A DNA stretch of 5,785 nucleotides from Prevotellaceae bacterium (GCA_031264645.1 JAISDR010000072.1:1-5785), one strand, 5' to 3'. Shown: positions 1-5,785, counted from the stretch's first letter. Made by a program: numbers and translations. The notes: generated by a model not told the origin, from the letters alone.

Positions 1-30
1 AATATGTTTTTTATACTTAGTAATTTGAGC

Positions 31-39
31 GCAAAATTA
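31..39 (-). promoter_or_regulatory. Possible Bacteroidota-type -7 promoter motif
   Basis: Read on the minus strand, positions 39 to 31 spell TAATTTTGC, a perfect match to the TAnnTTTGC -7 element of Bacteroidota primary-sigma promoters. It lies 25 bases after the stop codon of the SDR gene, so it would drive a further minus-strand gene beyond the left edge. I see no TTTG -33 element 19-21 bases upstream, only an A-rich tract (minus strand of 42-50). The same bases are part of a weak imperfect inverted repeat (21-27 against 32-39) followed on the plus strand by a T run. A weak terminator for a converging plus-strand gene is therefore an alternative reading. Positions 1-64 hold nothing else I can support. 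Confidence 0.3.
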
Positions 40-64
40 TATCTTTTTTTCGAAATACGCCGTA

Positions 65-1057
65 TTATTCCGAAACATAGACTATATCGTCTTCTTTTTC
101 GTGGACAAACTCGAATTTGATTGTTCTGTCAATACCTTGAGACAGTGTGTATGGCGGAATGAATTCGGTTGAATGGACTTTGCCTGAATCAAACTGTGTC
201 GTCGCACAGAATTTCCTGACGCGGACACTGCTGATCGAAAGTTTTCTGCGGGTAAGCCATGCAAGAAAATCAAAACAGTATCCTCCCAGCATTCCAAGCC
301 AGTAAGGAATTTTGACCGACGGGATTTTCCTGTTCAGAGATTTCCCAACGACTTCGACAAGCTCATTCATCGACAAATCCGGCTTGTCGATGTAATTGTA
401 TACCTCGTAATCGGGTTTTGCCGTCTCTATCATATATTCGATAAACGCGACGATATTGCCAACATAAGCCATTGACTTTTTGTTATTGCACTTGCCCGTT
501 TTCAGGAATTTGCCGGACGATATCTGTTTCAAAAGATTGTAGACATTGCCGCGGTTGCGTTCTCCGAAAATGACGGTGGGACGAAGGATTCGCAGCATCT
601 TTCCGTTCGTGTTTTCGCTGTACCACTCGCGCAATACTCCTTCCGCCTGCCACTTGCTTTTGCCGTAATGATTGAACGGGTCGGCCGGATGATTCTCGTC
701 AGGATTCTTCTTGTTCAAGCCGTACACGGCGACGGAACTCGTGAATATAATATTCCCAATCCCGTTTTCCTCCATCACTTTCAGGACATTTCGCGTGCCT
801 TCAACGTTTACGTCGTAATACAGGGAAGTCGGCGACACGTCGTCGCGATGCTCGGCGGCTAAGAGTACCACCAAATCGAAACCCTGCAATAAAGGCTTCA
901 GCGATTCCCTGTTTCTGATGTCAACAAGAGTGGTTAATTCAGGATATTTCCTGCTTTGCTGCTTGTCGAAATTAACAATTGTGTACCTGTCTTTCAACTG
1001 GTCGATGAGGCGCGTTCCAACAAAACCGGAAGCGCCGATAATAGAAATTCTTTTCAT
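65..1057 (-). CDS. Extended-SDR NAD-dependent nucleotide-sugar epimerase/reductase
   Basis: A 330-residue cytosolic enzyme of the extended short-chain dehydrogenase/reductase family, which epimerises, reduces or dehydrates nucleotide-linked sugars. Visible features are the N-terminal Rossmann motif GASGFVG (residues 8-14), an acidic residue D31 after the second strand that would favour NAD(H), D46 in VDIRN contacting adenine, the TSS segment (106-108), the catalytic YGKSK (Y131, K135) and RPTVIFGE (159-166). The stretch KSMAYVGN (194-201) and the overall length recall the WbpV/WreQ-like group, which includes UDP-6-deoxy-4-keto-HexNAc 4-reductases acting on QuiNAc- or FucNAc-type sugars; this narrower assignment is from memory of the family and is uncertain. 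Its ATG overlaps the stop of the preceding GT4 gene (ATGA), indicating translational coupling. No Shine-Dalgarno sequence is visible. It is the last gene of the visible operon. Sugar specificity cannot be read from sequence; UDP-glucose 4-epimerase-like activity is the alternative. Confidence 0.9.
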   Translation of the reverse strand: MKRISIIGASGFVGTRLIDQLKDRYTIVNFDKQQSRKYPELTTLVDIRNRESLKPLLQGFDLVVLLAAEHRDDVSPTSLYYDVNVEGTRNVLKVMEENGIGNIIFTSSVAVYGLNKKNPDENHPADPFNHYGKSKWQAEGVLREWYSENTNGKMLRILRPTVIFGERNRGNVYNLLKQISSGKFLKTGKCNNKKSMAYVGNIVAFIEYMIETAKPDYEVYNYIDKPDLSMNELVEVVGKSLNRKIPSVKIPYWLGMLGGYCFDFLAWLTRRKLSISSVRVRKFCATTQFDSGKVHSTEFIPPYTLSQGIDRTIKFEFVHEKEDDIVYVSE

Positions 1058-2121
1058 TTATTTGAACTGATTATATTTTTATATAAAGATAAATACTTCG
1101 TATACATGTGTTCTATTGTAAATTTTTCGATATAGGTTTCACGGGCATGCTTACATGCGGCCTTATATGCGTTTTTATCATTCCGGTAATACATTATTTT
1201 CTCAACAAACCGGTCGGGACTGTTATCTACTGCAAATCCATTTGTCCCGTCCAGAATTTCGGATATCCCGCCTACGTTTGAAGCGACAACCGGTTTACCG
1301 TACAGCAAGGATTCGATGATGAATATCGGCAGGCCCTCGTAGTTCGAAGGCAATATGCACAAATCGACAAAGGGAATATACCGGTACGCGTTTTTTATAC
1401 TCCCCATGCAGTATACATTTTCCGGCAATCTGTCCGGGATATACTGGTTACCTATCCAGAAAAAAGCAATATTCTCGTCTTTCAACAACGAAGCGATTTC
1501 GCAGAACAGGTCAAATTTTTTCTGTACACTGAAACGGGCAATTGTGAGTATAACAAAACTGTACTTTGAAATTATCTCCGTAAACAGAGCCGGCGGGATT
1601 ATCCGTTTCTCTGAAGACGAATCCCAAATCCCGTTGTATATGTAACTGCTGTTGTCCTTAATGTTTTCCTTCTGCAGGTAGATTAAATCGTACTGGCTTA
1701 CGCCAACTATGTACTTCGCTCTGTTTTTGAACAGGCGCTCGAGCAGAAGTAGCCTTGGGTTCGCAATCCTTATGGAATCGAATCCGTGTACCGTATATAC
1801 AATTTTATTTCTGGGAAAGGCAATGCGTCCCAGCATGCCGATTTTCGAAGAATGAAGATGAATTACATCCGGCCTGTATTTTTTATACAGCCTGCGAAGC
1901 CGGCATACGGTTTTTAAATCTTTTACCGGATTTATCGACCGCTGCAAAGACGGGATTTCTTCCTTTATTGCTTCTCCGGGCAAAATATCCCACATGGAAC
2001 CTTCTATTTCTGATATTACAATCACGTCATGACCCTCATTAATCAGGGAGTTTGTCAGATTGACGAGCACGGACTGCGCTCCGCCCAAATCTGCTAATGT
2101 TATTACTTGAAAAAAACGCAT
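1054..2121 (-). CDS. Glycosyltransferase family 4 (GT-B fold)
   Basis: A 355-residue retaining glycosyltransferase expected to add a sugar from a nucleotide donor to the lipid-linked repeat unit at the cytoplasmic face of the inner membrane. The N-terminal acceptor domain has the usual start MRFFQVITLADLGGAQ (GGAQ at 13-16), VIHLHSSK (86-93) and TVHGFD (110-115, H112). The C-terminal donor domain has ARFSVQKK (195-202, phosphate-contacting basic residues) and the EX7E signature in YEGLPIFIIE (E262 and E270), followed by GKPVVASNVGGISE. The length is normal for the family. The start is secure because the conserved first strand begins at the ATG and an AGGA lies upstream. That start lies 83 bases inside the preceding GT2 gene in the +1 frame, and the stop overlaps the SDR start by four bases. 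Donor, acceptor and linkage cannot be predicted. Confidence 0.93.
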   Translation of the reverse strand: MRFFQVITLADLGGAQSVLVNLTNSLINEGHDVIVISEIEGSMWDILPGEAIKEEIPSLQRSINPVKDLKTVCRLRRLYKKYRPDVIHLHSSKIGMLGRIAFPRNKIVYTVHGFDSIRIANPRLLLLERLFKNRAKYIVGVSQYDLIYLQKENIKDNSSYIYNGIWDSSSEKRIIPPALFTEIISKYSFVILTIARFSVQKKFDLFCEIASLLKDENIAFFWIGNQYIPDRLPENVYCMGSIKNAYRYIPFVDLCILPSNYEGLPIFIIESLLYGKPVVASNVGGISEILDGTNGFAVDNSPDRFVEKIMYYRNDKNAYKAACKHARETYIEKFTIEHMYTKYLSLYKNIISSNK

Positions 2122-2905
2122 TTAAATATTTCCTGTTAAAAACTATGAACCGTCTTCTTATATACTTTAAATAAGAAGACGATATAACAATCAAATACAG
2201 GAATAAGTTTATATCTTTATTCCTGTAAAGTTTCCTGTAATTTAACAGTTCATATTTTTCCATCTGCTTTAAATTTGCGCTTAAACCCGAATGACCGAAA
2301 GTCGGCTTGTTCCCGCCTATCGTTACAAGCGAGCTGTTTACAAGACAGCATTTGAAATGCTTCGATATCCTCAGCCAGTACTCGTAATCTTCGGAATAAT
2401 TCTGCTCCTCGTTGAATACCCCGACTTTATCAACAACCTGTCTTGATATAATCACTCCCGGCGTGCAGAAATAACACTTGAATAAAAGCCTGCGGAACGA
2501 AATGTCTACAATATAACCGGACGAAAACAGACTGCCGCATATCGTATTATCCCCAAGTAATCCTGTTGCGGGGTCGTCTTCAAGAATATCATACTGTATC
2601 TTCAATTTGTCCGGCGACCATACGTCGTCGGAATCAATAAAAGCGATATAATCGCCACGGGATTCGGCGATTCCCCTGTTTCGCGCCGAAGAGACCCCGC
2701 CATTTTCCCTTTCAATAAATTTTGTATTCAGGTCTTTATTATTTGAAAGAAACCGCTCTATCAACGCTCCCGAATCGTCGGTTGAGCCGTCGTTAATGAT
2801 AATCAGTTCGTAATTTTTATACGTCTGACTTTTTACCGATTCCAAAGTGGACAGGACTGTTTCCCTGGCATTGTAAACTGGAAGTATTATCGAAATTAAT
2901 TTCAT
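2039..2905 (-). CDS. Glycosyltransferase family 2 (GT-A fold)
   Basis: A 288-residue inverting family 2 glycosyltransferase, predicted to transfer a sugar from a nucleotide donor onto the growing lipid-linked oligosaccharide. Motifs in order are PVYNA (9-13) at the nucleotide-binding strand, NDGSTDDS (38-45), NGGVSSARNRGI (68-79), the metal-binding DSDD (91-94, DxD type) and SEDYEYWLRI (171-180), whose ED supplies the likely catalytic base. A hydrophobic patch near residues 233-247 followed by the basic cluster YIRRRF suggests peripheral membrane attachment. The ATG lies one base after the TAG of the preceding glycosyltransferase gene, so the two are co-translated. The last 27 residues and the stop lie inside the GT4 coding sequence in another frame; they are low in complexity and not recognisably conserved, so the native C-terminus may be near residue 265. 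The family is certain and the specificity unknown. Confidence 0.92.
   Translation of the reverse strand: MKLISIILPVYNARETVLSTLESVKSQTYKNYELIIINDGSTDDSGALIERFLSNNKDLNTKFIERENGGVSSARNRGIAESRGDYIAFIDSDDVWSPDKLKIQYDILEDDPATGLLGDNTICGSLFSSGYIVDISFRRLLFKCYFCTPGVIISRQVVDKVGVFNEEQNYSEDYEYWLRISKHFKCCLVNSSLVTIGGNKPTFGHSGLSANLKQMEKYELLNYRKLYRNKDINLFLYLIVISSSYLKYIRRRFIVFNRKYLNAFFSSNNISRFGRSAVRARQSDKLPD
2131..2134 (-). promoter_or_regulatory. Shine-Dalgarno-like AGGA for the GT4 gene
   Basis: On the minus strand an AGGA lies nine bases before the GT4 ATG, inside the coding sequence of the upstream GT2 gene. It is the only plausible ribosome-binding site in front of any gene here; the other leaders are A/T-rich without one, as is common in Bacteroidota. 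It supports independent initiation at the internal GT4 start. A four-base match can occur by chance. Confidence 0.35.
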
Positions 2906-2906
2906 G

Positions 2907-4049
2907 CTAACTGTTTAATTGATTATAAAGCGAGACGGATATCGAAGACAGAGAAAGAATTTCCTTCGCCTTTTTCAAATTGCCTGCCTGACGGTTATAT
3001 TCTTCCACAGGAAAATCATTTAACAGCTCTTTTACTTTTAATGATAATTCTGTTTCGGAATCGAACAGGTAGCCGATATTGCCCAGCCTGTTAAAATAAT
3101 AACAAAAGAAATCGTTTTTTATCGCCAAAACCGGCTTCTCGAAATTTACAGCGTCAAAAAAGGCTCCGCTCGAACAAAGCCTGTAAAAATCATTGTCGTA
3201 GAAAAACAGCAGGTAATCAAGATTAGCCGCACGGTCTTCAAAACTGTCCCTGTCTATCAAATCGTTTTCCGAAGAATAATCGACATATTCGTTGACATGC
3301 GAATGCATGTTCGGAAGAACGCGTCCAACGATTTCAAAACGTATCCGCCCGCCTGCGATTTCCTCTTTAAAGTCCTCCGCAAGCTGAAATATCCTGTAAC
3401 TTTTTTTATGAAGACTTGCGACTCCGACGCTTCCCAGTCTGAGATGTCTTTCATCAAGCGTCTTATTCTTAATATCACTGTAGATAAACGGATGGTCAAT
3501 GCTTAAAACACTGTCGGGATTCAATTTTACGGTCTGCAATAAATTGTTCCTTATTATTTCTCCAAGAACCAGATATTTTAAATCGCCCGAATTTCCAAAA
3601 CACAGGGAAGCCTTCAGGATTTTCCCCCAGCATTTCCAGAAGCCCTTTTTATTCTCCCTTAAAAACTCCAGTTCGCCATGTAAAGTTACAACTGCCCTGC
3701 ATTTGAAAAGAGGAAACAACAGTTTCAAAACAAAATGAGAAGGCGGCGAAATCGAGGTAATAAACAGCAGCTTTACCCCTTTCATTCTGACAAAGAAAAG
3801 TACCTGAATCAGTTTAAGGAAGGATATTATTTCCCTGACGGGGAACAGCCTGAAATCTTTAATCTGCGTAAACGGATGATATTCGACATTTACGTCGTTG
3901 CCCGGGAACTGCCGGACTGAACGGGAATGTTCCCTTTCCGAAAAGAAACATAATTTATTGCCGGGAAACCCTTCGATGACTTTTAAGAAAGCCGAATTTA
4001 CCGGCACATGAGACTTTCCAGTCTGATTTAATTCAAGAACGACAATCAT
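2907..4049 (-). CDS. Divergent glycosyltransferase, probably GT-B
   Basis: A 380-residue protein that I assign to glycosyltransferases mainly from its layout and context. It has an N-terminal alternating strand/helix region (MIVVLELNQ; VKLLFITSIS near 92-101), a hydrophobic helix near 104-115, then VTLHGELEF (121-129), a position where GT-B enzymes commonly carry a conserved histidine (H124). The second domain contains GVASLHKKS (209-217) with basic residues in the usual phosphate-binding position, RFEIVGRV (237-244) and LCSSGAFFDAVNFEKPVLA (291-309), which resembles the donor-site loop of GT-B proteins. The classical EX7E pair is absent. There is no signal peptide. Its ATG overlaps the stop of the polymerase gene as ATGA, and it ends one base before the GT2 start. 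The alternative is a related sugar-modifying GT-B enzyme such as a pyruvyl- or phospho-transferase, which I consider less likely. Confidence 0.75.
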   Translation of the reverse strand: MIVVLELNQTGKSHVPVNSAFLKVIEGFPGNKLCFFSEREHSRSVRQFPGNDVNVEYHPFTQIKDFRLFPVREIISFLKLIQVLFFVRMKGVKLLFITSISPPSHFVLKLLFPLFKCRAVVTLHGELEFLRENKKGFWKCWGKILKASLCFGNSGDLKYLVLGEIIRNNLLQTVKLNPDSVLSIDHPFIYSDIKNKTLDERHLRLGSVGVASLHKKSYRIFQLAEDFKEEIAGGRIRFEIVGRVLPNMHSHVNEYVDYSSENDLIDRDSFEDRAANLDYLLFFYDNDFYRLCSSGAFFDAVNFEKPVLAIKNDFFCYYFNRLGNIGYLFDSETELSLKVKELLNDFPVEEYNRQAGNLKKAKEILSLSSISVSLYNQLNS

Positions 4050-5128
4050 TTTTTAGTAAAGATACTTATATAAGGTATGTACAAATCCCAGTAGATTGAT
4101 AAAAAGAACCAGAGCTTGCTGATACAGTAAAGTGAAATAATAAAGTATATCGCCAGTTTCTGATAGAACGTCCTTCCCGCCAGCAGCAGGGACGTAAGCA
4201 GAAATATCTCATAAAACAGAAAAGGCGTGGACGCACGGACAATTACCGGAAATGACTGGTAAAAAAGTATGTACAGAATGTTCCCGAAAAGGAAGATGTT
4301 CAAAAATCCGTCGTAATGCCTGTATTTTGGAAGCACATACGGTCGCGCCAGCAAGTATACCGGAATGATGATAACCCTTTTCAGCAGTGACAGCATCCCG
4401 CCCTTTACTTCCTCGGCAAAGTTTAATTCCGAATACATTTCTATTTTAAGCGCCAGACGCCCGTCGTCTCTCAGTACAAAGCTGATTATGCCCGTTAAAA
4501 GCCTGTGCATGAAACCGGGAATCAGACTGATGACTAAAGCGATGAGCAGCGATAATACCAGTACCATGTTCGATATCTTTTTATGATATAAAAAATAGGC
4601 TGGAATGAACGCAATGGAAGATATGTGGATTAACGACGCTATCAGAATCAGCGTCAGGAAAAGGAAAAGTTTCTTCTCAACAATATAAAAAGTGCTGAAT
4701 ACCAATATTGATATCGCCAGCGACTGCCTGACGGCGGCAATGTCTCCCAGATAAAACGAAAAATAAATGAGCAGGGAAAATATCGGGAAAGTCGAAAAGA
4801 AATACAGCGGCCTGGCCTTCAAGAGGACTGTGAAAAACGCCAGAATAAAAAGAAATACGGAATAATCATTGCAAATCGCCTTCGAAATGTAATTAAGAAG
4901 CGCATAACCCGGCTCAAAGGTCATGCTGCCCATGAAATCCGCGAAAGACGAATTTATCTCAAAGAAAAATATGTAGCTGTACCAGTCCGTTCCGACTTTC
5001 CACCTTATTCCTCCAAGGATAATGAATAAACAGCATACCAGATAAAACTCAAGCTTCCGGCTTAAATCATTAAAAAAATTCTTGCTCGCTAATACAAATA
5101 ATAAAGAAAAAATCATAAAATATATCAT
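4046..5128 (-). CDS. EpsG/Wzy-like polysaccharide polymerase
   Basis: A 360-residue polytopic inner-membrane protein of the EpsG family, Wzy-like proteins thought to join repeat units on the periplasmic face of the membrane. About ten to twelve hydrophobic segments are visible, including those near 1-13, 28-40, 90-103, 113-127, 137-150, 153-165, 187-204, 252-262, 275-290, 300-317 and 325-345. Family hallmarks are RWKVGTDWYSY (42-52), FEPGYALLNY (71-80), AAVRQSLA (131-138), the SLIHISSIAF region (165-174, H168) and PVIVRAS (294-300, R298). The arginines and acidic residues are candidates for handling the polyprenyl-diphosphate substrate. The length is typical, so the N-terminus looks complete. 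No Shine-Dalgarno sequence precedes the ATG; the base before the start codon is already the end of the GATT-repeat block, so the leader is entirely repeat. It is the first gene of the visible operon. An inverted partial copy begins 193 bases upstream. Confidence 0.88.
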   Translation of the reverse strand: MIYFMIFSLLFVLASKNFFNDLSRKLEFYLVCCLFIILGGIRWKVGTDWYSYIFFFEINSSFADFMGSMTFEPGYALLNYISKAICNDYSVFLFILAFFTVLLKARPLYFFSTFPIFSLLIYFSFYLGDIAAVRQSLAISILVFSTFYIVEKKLFLFLTLILIASLIHISSIAFIPAYFLYHKKISNMVLVLSLLIALVISLIPGFMHRLLTGIISFVLRDDGRLALKIEMYSELNFAEEVKGGMLSLLKRVIIIPVYLLARPYVLPKYRHYDGFLNIFLFGNILYILFYQSFPVIVRASTPFLFYEIFLLTSLLLAGRTFYQKLAIYFIISLYCISKLWFFLSIYWDLYIPYISIFTKK

Positions 5129-5204
5129 GTCTGAACTGTGATTTTCGTGATTTTTGTGATTGTCTGAACTGTGATTTTTTTGATTTTTCTGATTTTTTTG
5201 ATTC
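5129..5204 (+). repeat. Left half: two direct GTCTGAACTG-headed units
   Basis: Two tandem units read on the plus strand. The first (5129-5161, 33 bases) and second (5162-5204, 43 bases) both begin with the exact 15-mer GTCTGAACTGTGATT and continue with GATT spaced every nine bases by T-rich filler (TTTCGT and TTTTGT-like in the first, TTTTTTT and TTTTTCT in the second). The second unit pairs with the inner unit of the right half (5220-5261) with only two mismatches over about 42 bases. Confidence 0.85.
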
Positions 5205-5219
5205 TGGAGGGAGATTCGG

Positions 5220-5321
5220 AATCAAAAAAATCAAAAAAATCAAAAAAATCAAAGTTCAGACAATTGTCGGAATCAAAATAATCAAAAAAATCACGACAAT
5301 CACGAAAATCACAGTTCAGAC
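5220..5321 (-). repeat. Right half: two inverted GTCTGAACT-headed units
   Basis: Read on the minus strand, this holds two units of the same family. The outer one (5321 to 5271, 51 bases) begins GTCTGAACTGTGATT and has five further GATT-type repeats. The inner one (5261 to 5220, 42 bases) begins GTCTGAACTTTGATT. They are separated by AATTGTCGG (5262-5270), which has no counterpart between the left units. The right half is thus longer than the left and organised differently, so the block is not an exact mirror image. Confidence 0.8.
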
Positions 5322-5785
5322 ATGATATATTTTATTATTTTTTCTTTATTATTTGTATTAGCGAGCAAGAATTTTTTTAATAATTTAAGCCAGAAGCTTG
5401 AGTTTTATCTGGTATGCTGTTTATTTATTATCCTTGGAGGAATAAGGTGGAAAGTCGGAACGGACTGGTACAGCTACATATTTTTCTTTGAGATAAATTC
5501 GTCTTTCGCGGATTTCATGAGCAGCATGACCTTTGAGCCGGGTTATGCGCTTCTTAATTATATTTCGAAGGCGATTTGCAATGATTATTCCGTATTTCTT
5601 TTTATTCTGGCGTTTTTCACAGTCCTCTTAAAGGCAAGGCCGCTGTATTTCTTTTCGACTTTCCCGATATTTTCCCTGCTCATTTATTTTTCGTTTTATC
5701 TGGGAGACATTGCCGCCGTCAGGCAGTCGCTGGCGATATCAATATTGGTGTTCAGCACTTTTTATATCGTTGAGAAGAAACTTTT
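5322..5785 (+). CDS. EpsG/Wzy-like polymerase, second copy, 3' end missing
   Basis: An open frame of 154 codons plus two bases that starts at ATG and runs off the right edge without a stop. It is a near-identical copy of the start of the minus-strand polymerase and keeps the hallmarks RWKVGTDWYSY, FEPGYALLNY and AAVRQSLA. Against that copy it differs by M5I, D21N, R24Q and G67S plus six silent changes. The absence of indels or stops, and the excess of silent changes, indicate two natural alleles rather than random sequencing error. The bases before the ATG are the same repeat end as in the other copy, again without a Shine-Dalgarno sequence. If the join is real, this gene is transcribed divergently from the main operon. 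If it is an assembly fold-back, this is another strain's allele of the same gene placed in reverse. Confidence 0.8.
   Translation, partial: MIYFIIFSLLFVLASKNFFNNLSQKLEFYLVCCLFIILGGIRWKVGTDWYSYIFFFEINSSFADFMSSMTFEPGYALLNYISKAICNDYSVFLFILAFFTVLLKARPLYFFSTFPIFSLLIYFSFYLGDIAAVRQSLAISILVFSTFYIVEKKL

Larger units (their letters stand above)
5129..5321. repeat. 193-base palindromic GATT-nonamer repeat block
   Basis: A simple-sequence block separating the two head-to-head polymerase starts. Its outermost 24 bases on each side (5129-5152 and 5298-5321) are perfect inverted repeats starting GTCTGAACTGTGATT. Inside each half are nonamers of the form GATTTTTTT/GATTTTTCT, T-rich on the left and A-rich on the right. 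A unique centre follows at about 5205-5219 (TGGAGGGAGATTCGG), with a small GATTC-G-GAATC palindrome at 5213-5223. Transcribed, it would fold into a long imperfect hairpin. It carries no protein-coding potential that I trust and no transposase. From memory, multicopy intergenic repeats of this style occur in Bacteroidota and some other bacteria, but I cannot name a formal family. It may be a non-autonomous, MITE-like or REP-like element, and it supplies the whole leader of both polymerase copies. Confidence 0.85.
4665..5785. repeat. Long imperfect inverted repeat, arms 4665-5128 and 5322-5785
   Basis: The first 464 bases of the polymerase gene on the minus strand recur on the plus strand after the 193-base repeat block. 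Manual alignment shows 454 of 464 positions identical, no gaps, and no falling-off of similarity before the window ends, so the right arm may continue. The centre of symmetry is at 5225. Differences (left/right position) are at 5114/5336, 5068/5382, 5058/5392, 5024/5426, 4930/5520, 4889/5561, 4820/5630, 4814/5636, 4700/5750 and 4682/5768. The longest uninterrupted match across the start-codon junction is 38 bases (5115-5152 against 5298-5335). It may be a real inverted duplication or an assembly fold-back. Confidence 0.95.

Noticed and set aside
54..66. Small palindrome AATACG-C-CGTATT at the stop codon of the SDR gene
   Set aside because: The stem is only five or six A/T-rich pairs with no T tract after it on the minus strand; too weak to call a terminator.
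1755..2042. 95-codon plus-strand open frame inside the GT4 gene
   Set aside because: Antisense to a gene with full glycosyltransferase motifs; the product shows no recognisable domain.
3257..3499. 80-codon minus-strand open frame inside the divergent glycosyltransferase gene
   Set aside because: A frame-shifted reading of a coherent longer gene, with no family features of its own.
5070..5252. 60-codon minus-strand open frame across the repeat block and the polymerase start
   Set aside because: Its product is simple-sequence KSKKSQFRQ-type repeats encoded by the nonamers, then an out-of-frame reading of the polymerase gene. It is a by-product of the repeat.
5129..5321. CRISPR array
   Set aside because: The units differ in length, are low in complexity, are inverted about a centre and lack unique spacers of constant size; no cas genes are present.
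5129..5321. Rho-independent bidirectional terminator
   Set aside because: It forms a long hairpin, but it lies upstream of genes diverging on both sides and has no GC-rich stem followed by a clean T tract; the T and A runs are inside the repeat itself.
4665..5785. Diversity-generating retroelement template/variable repeat pair
   Set aside because: The differences are not restricted to adenines of one copy, are mostly silent and are spread along the gene; no reverse transcriptase is present.

Overview
This is a fragment of a surface-polysaccharide (capsule or O-antigen type) biosynthesis locus, probably from a member of the Bacteroidota. The taxonomic call is an inference from three things: an EpsG-type polymerase beside mixed glycosyltransferases; AT-rich leaders with almost no Shine-Dalgarno sequence; and a perfect TAnnTTTGC-type -7 promoter motif at the left edge. 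Base composition is moderate to AT-rich. No gene settles the genus.

Five complete genes lie on the minus strand and are transcribed from right to left as one tight unit. In transcription order they are an EpsG-family membrane polymerase (4046-5128), a divergent glycosyltransferase (2907-4049), a family 2 glycosyltransferase (2039-2905), a family 4 glycosyltransferase (1054-2121) and an extended-SDR nucleotide-sugar epimerase or reductase (65-1057). Two junctions are ATGA stop/start overlaps, one has a single-base gap, and one is an unusually long 83-base overlap. The likely logic is that the SDR enzyme prepares or finishes a sugar precursor, the three glycosyltransferases build the lipid-linked repeat unit at the inner face of the inner membrane, and the EpsG/Wzy-like protein polymerises the units outside. 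No flippase, chain-length regulator or initiating phosphoglycosyltransferase is visible, so the locus continues beyond the window.

The unusual part is the right end. Upstream of the polymerase gene is a 193-base block (5129-5321) of GATT-rich nonamer repeats capped at both ends by inverted GTCTGAACTGTGATT heads. Beyond it the first 464 bases of the same polymerase gene appear again in the opposite orientation (5322-5785, running off the edge). Base-by-base comparison gives 10 substitutions and no gaps (454/464 identical), of which 6 are silent and 4 change an amino acid. Positions 4665-5785 therefore form one long imperfect palindrome centred near 5225. It is either a real head-to-head duplication with slightly diverged copies or, more likely because such palindromes are unstable in bacteria and this one runs to the window edge, a fold-back or strain-chimeric join made at a multicopy palindromic repeat. 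The sequence alone does not decide this.

The 64 bases left of the SDR gene hold a possible promoter for the next gene. There are no RNA genes, CRISPR arrays or recognisable transposases.
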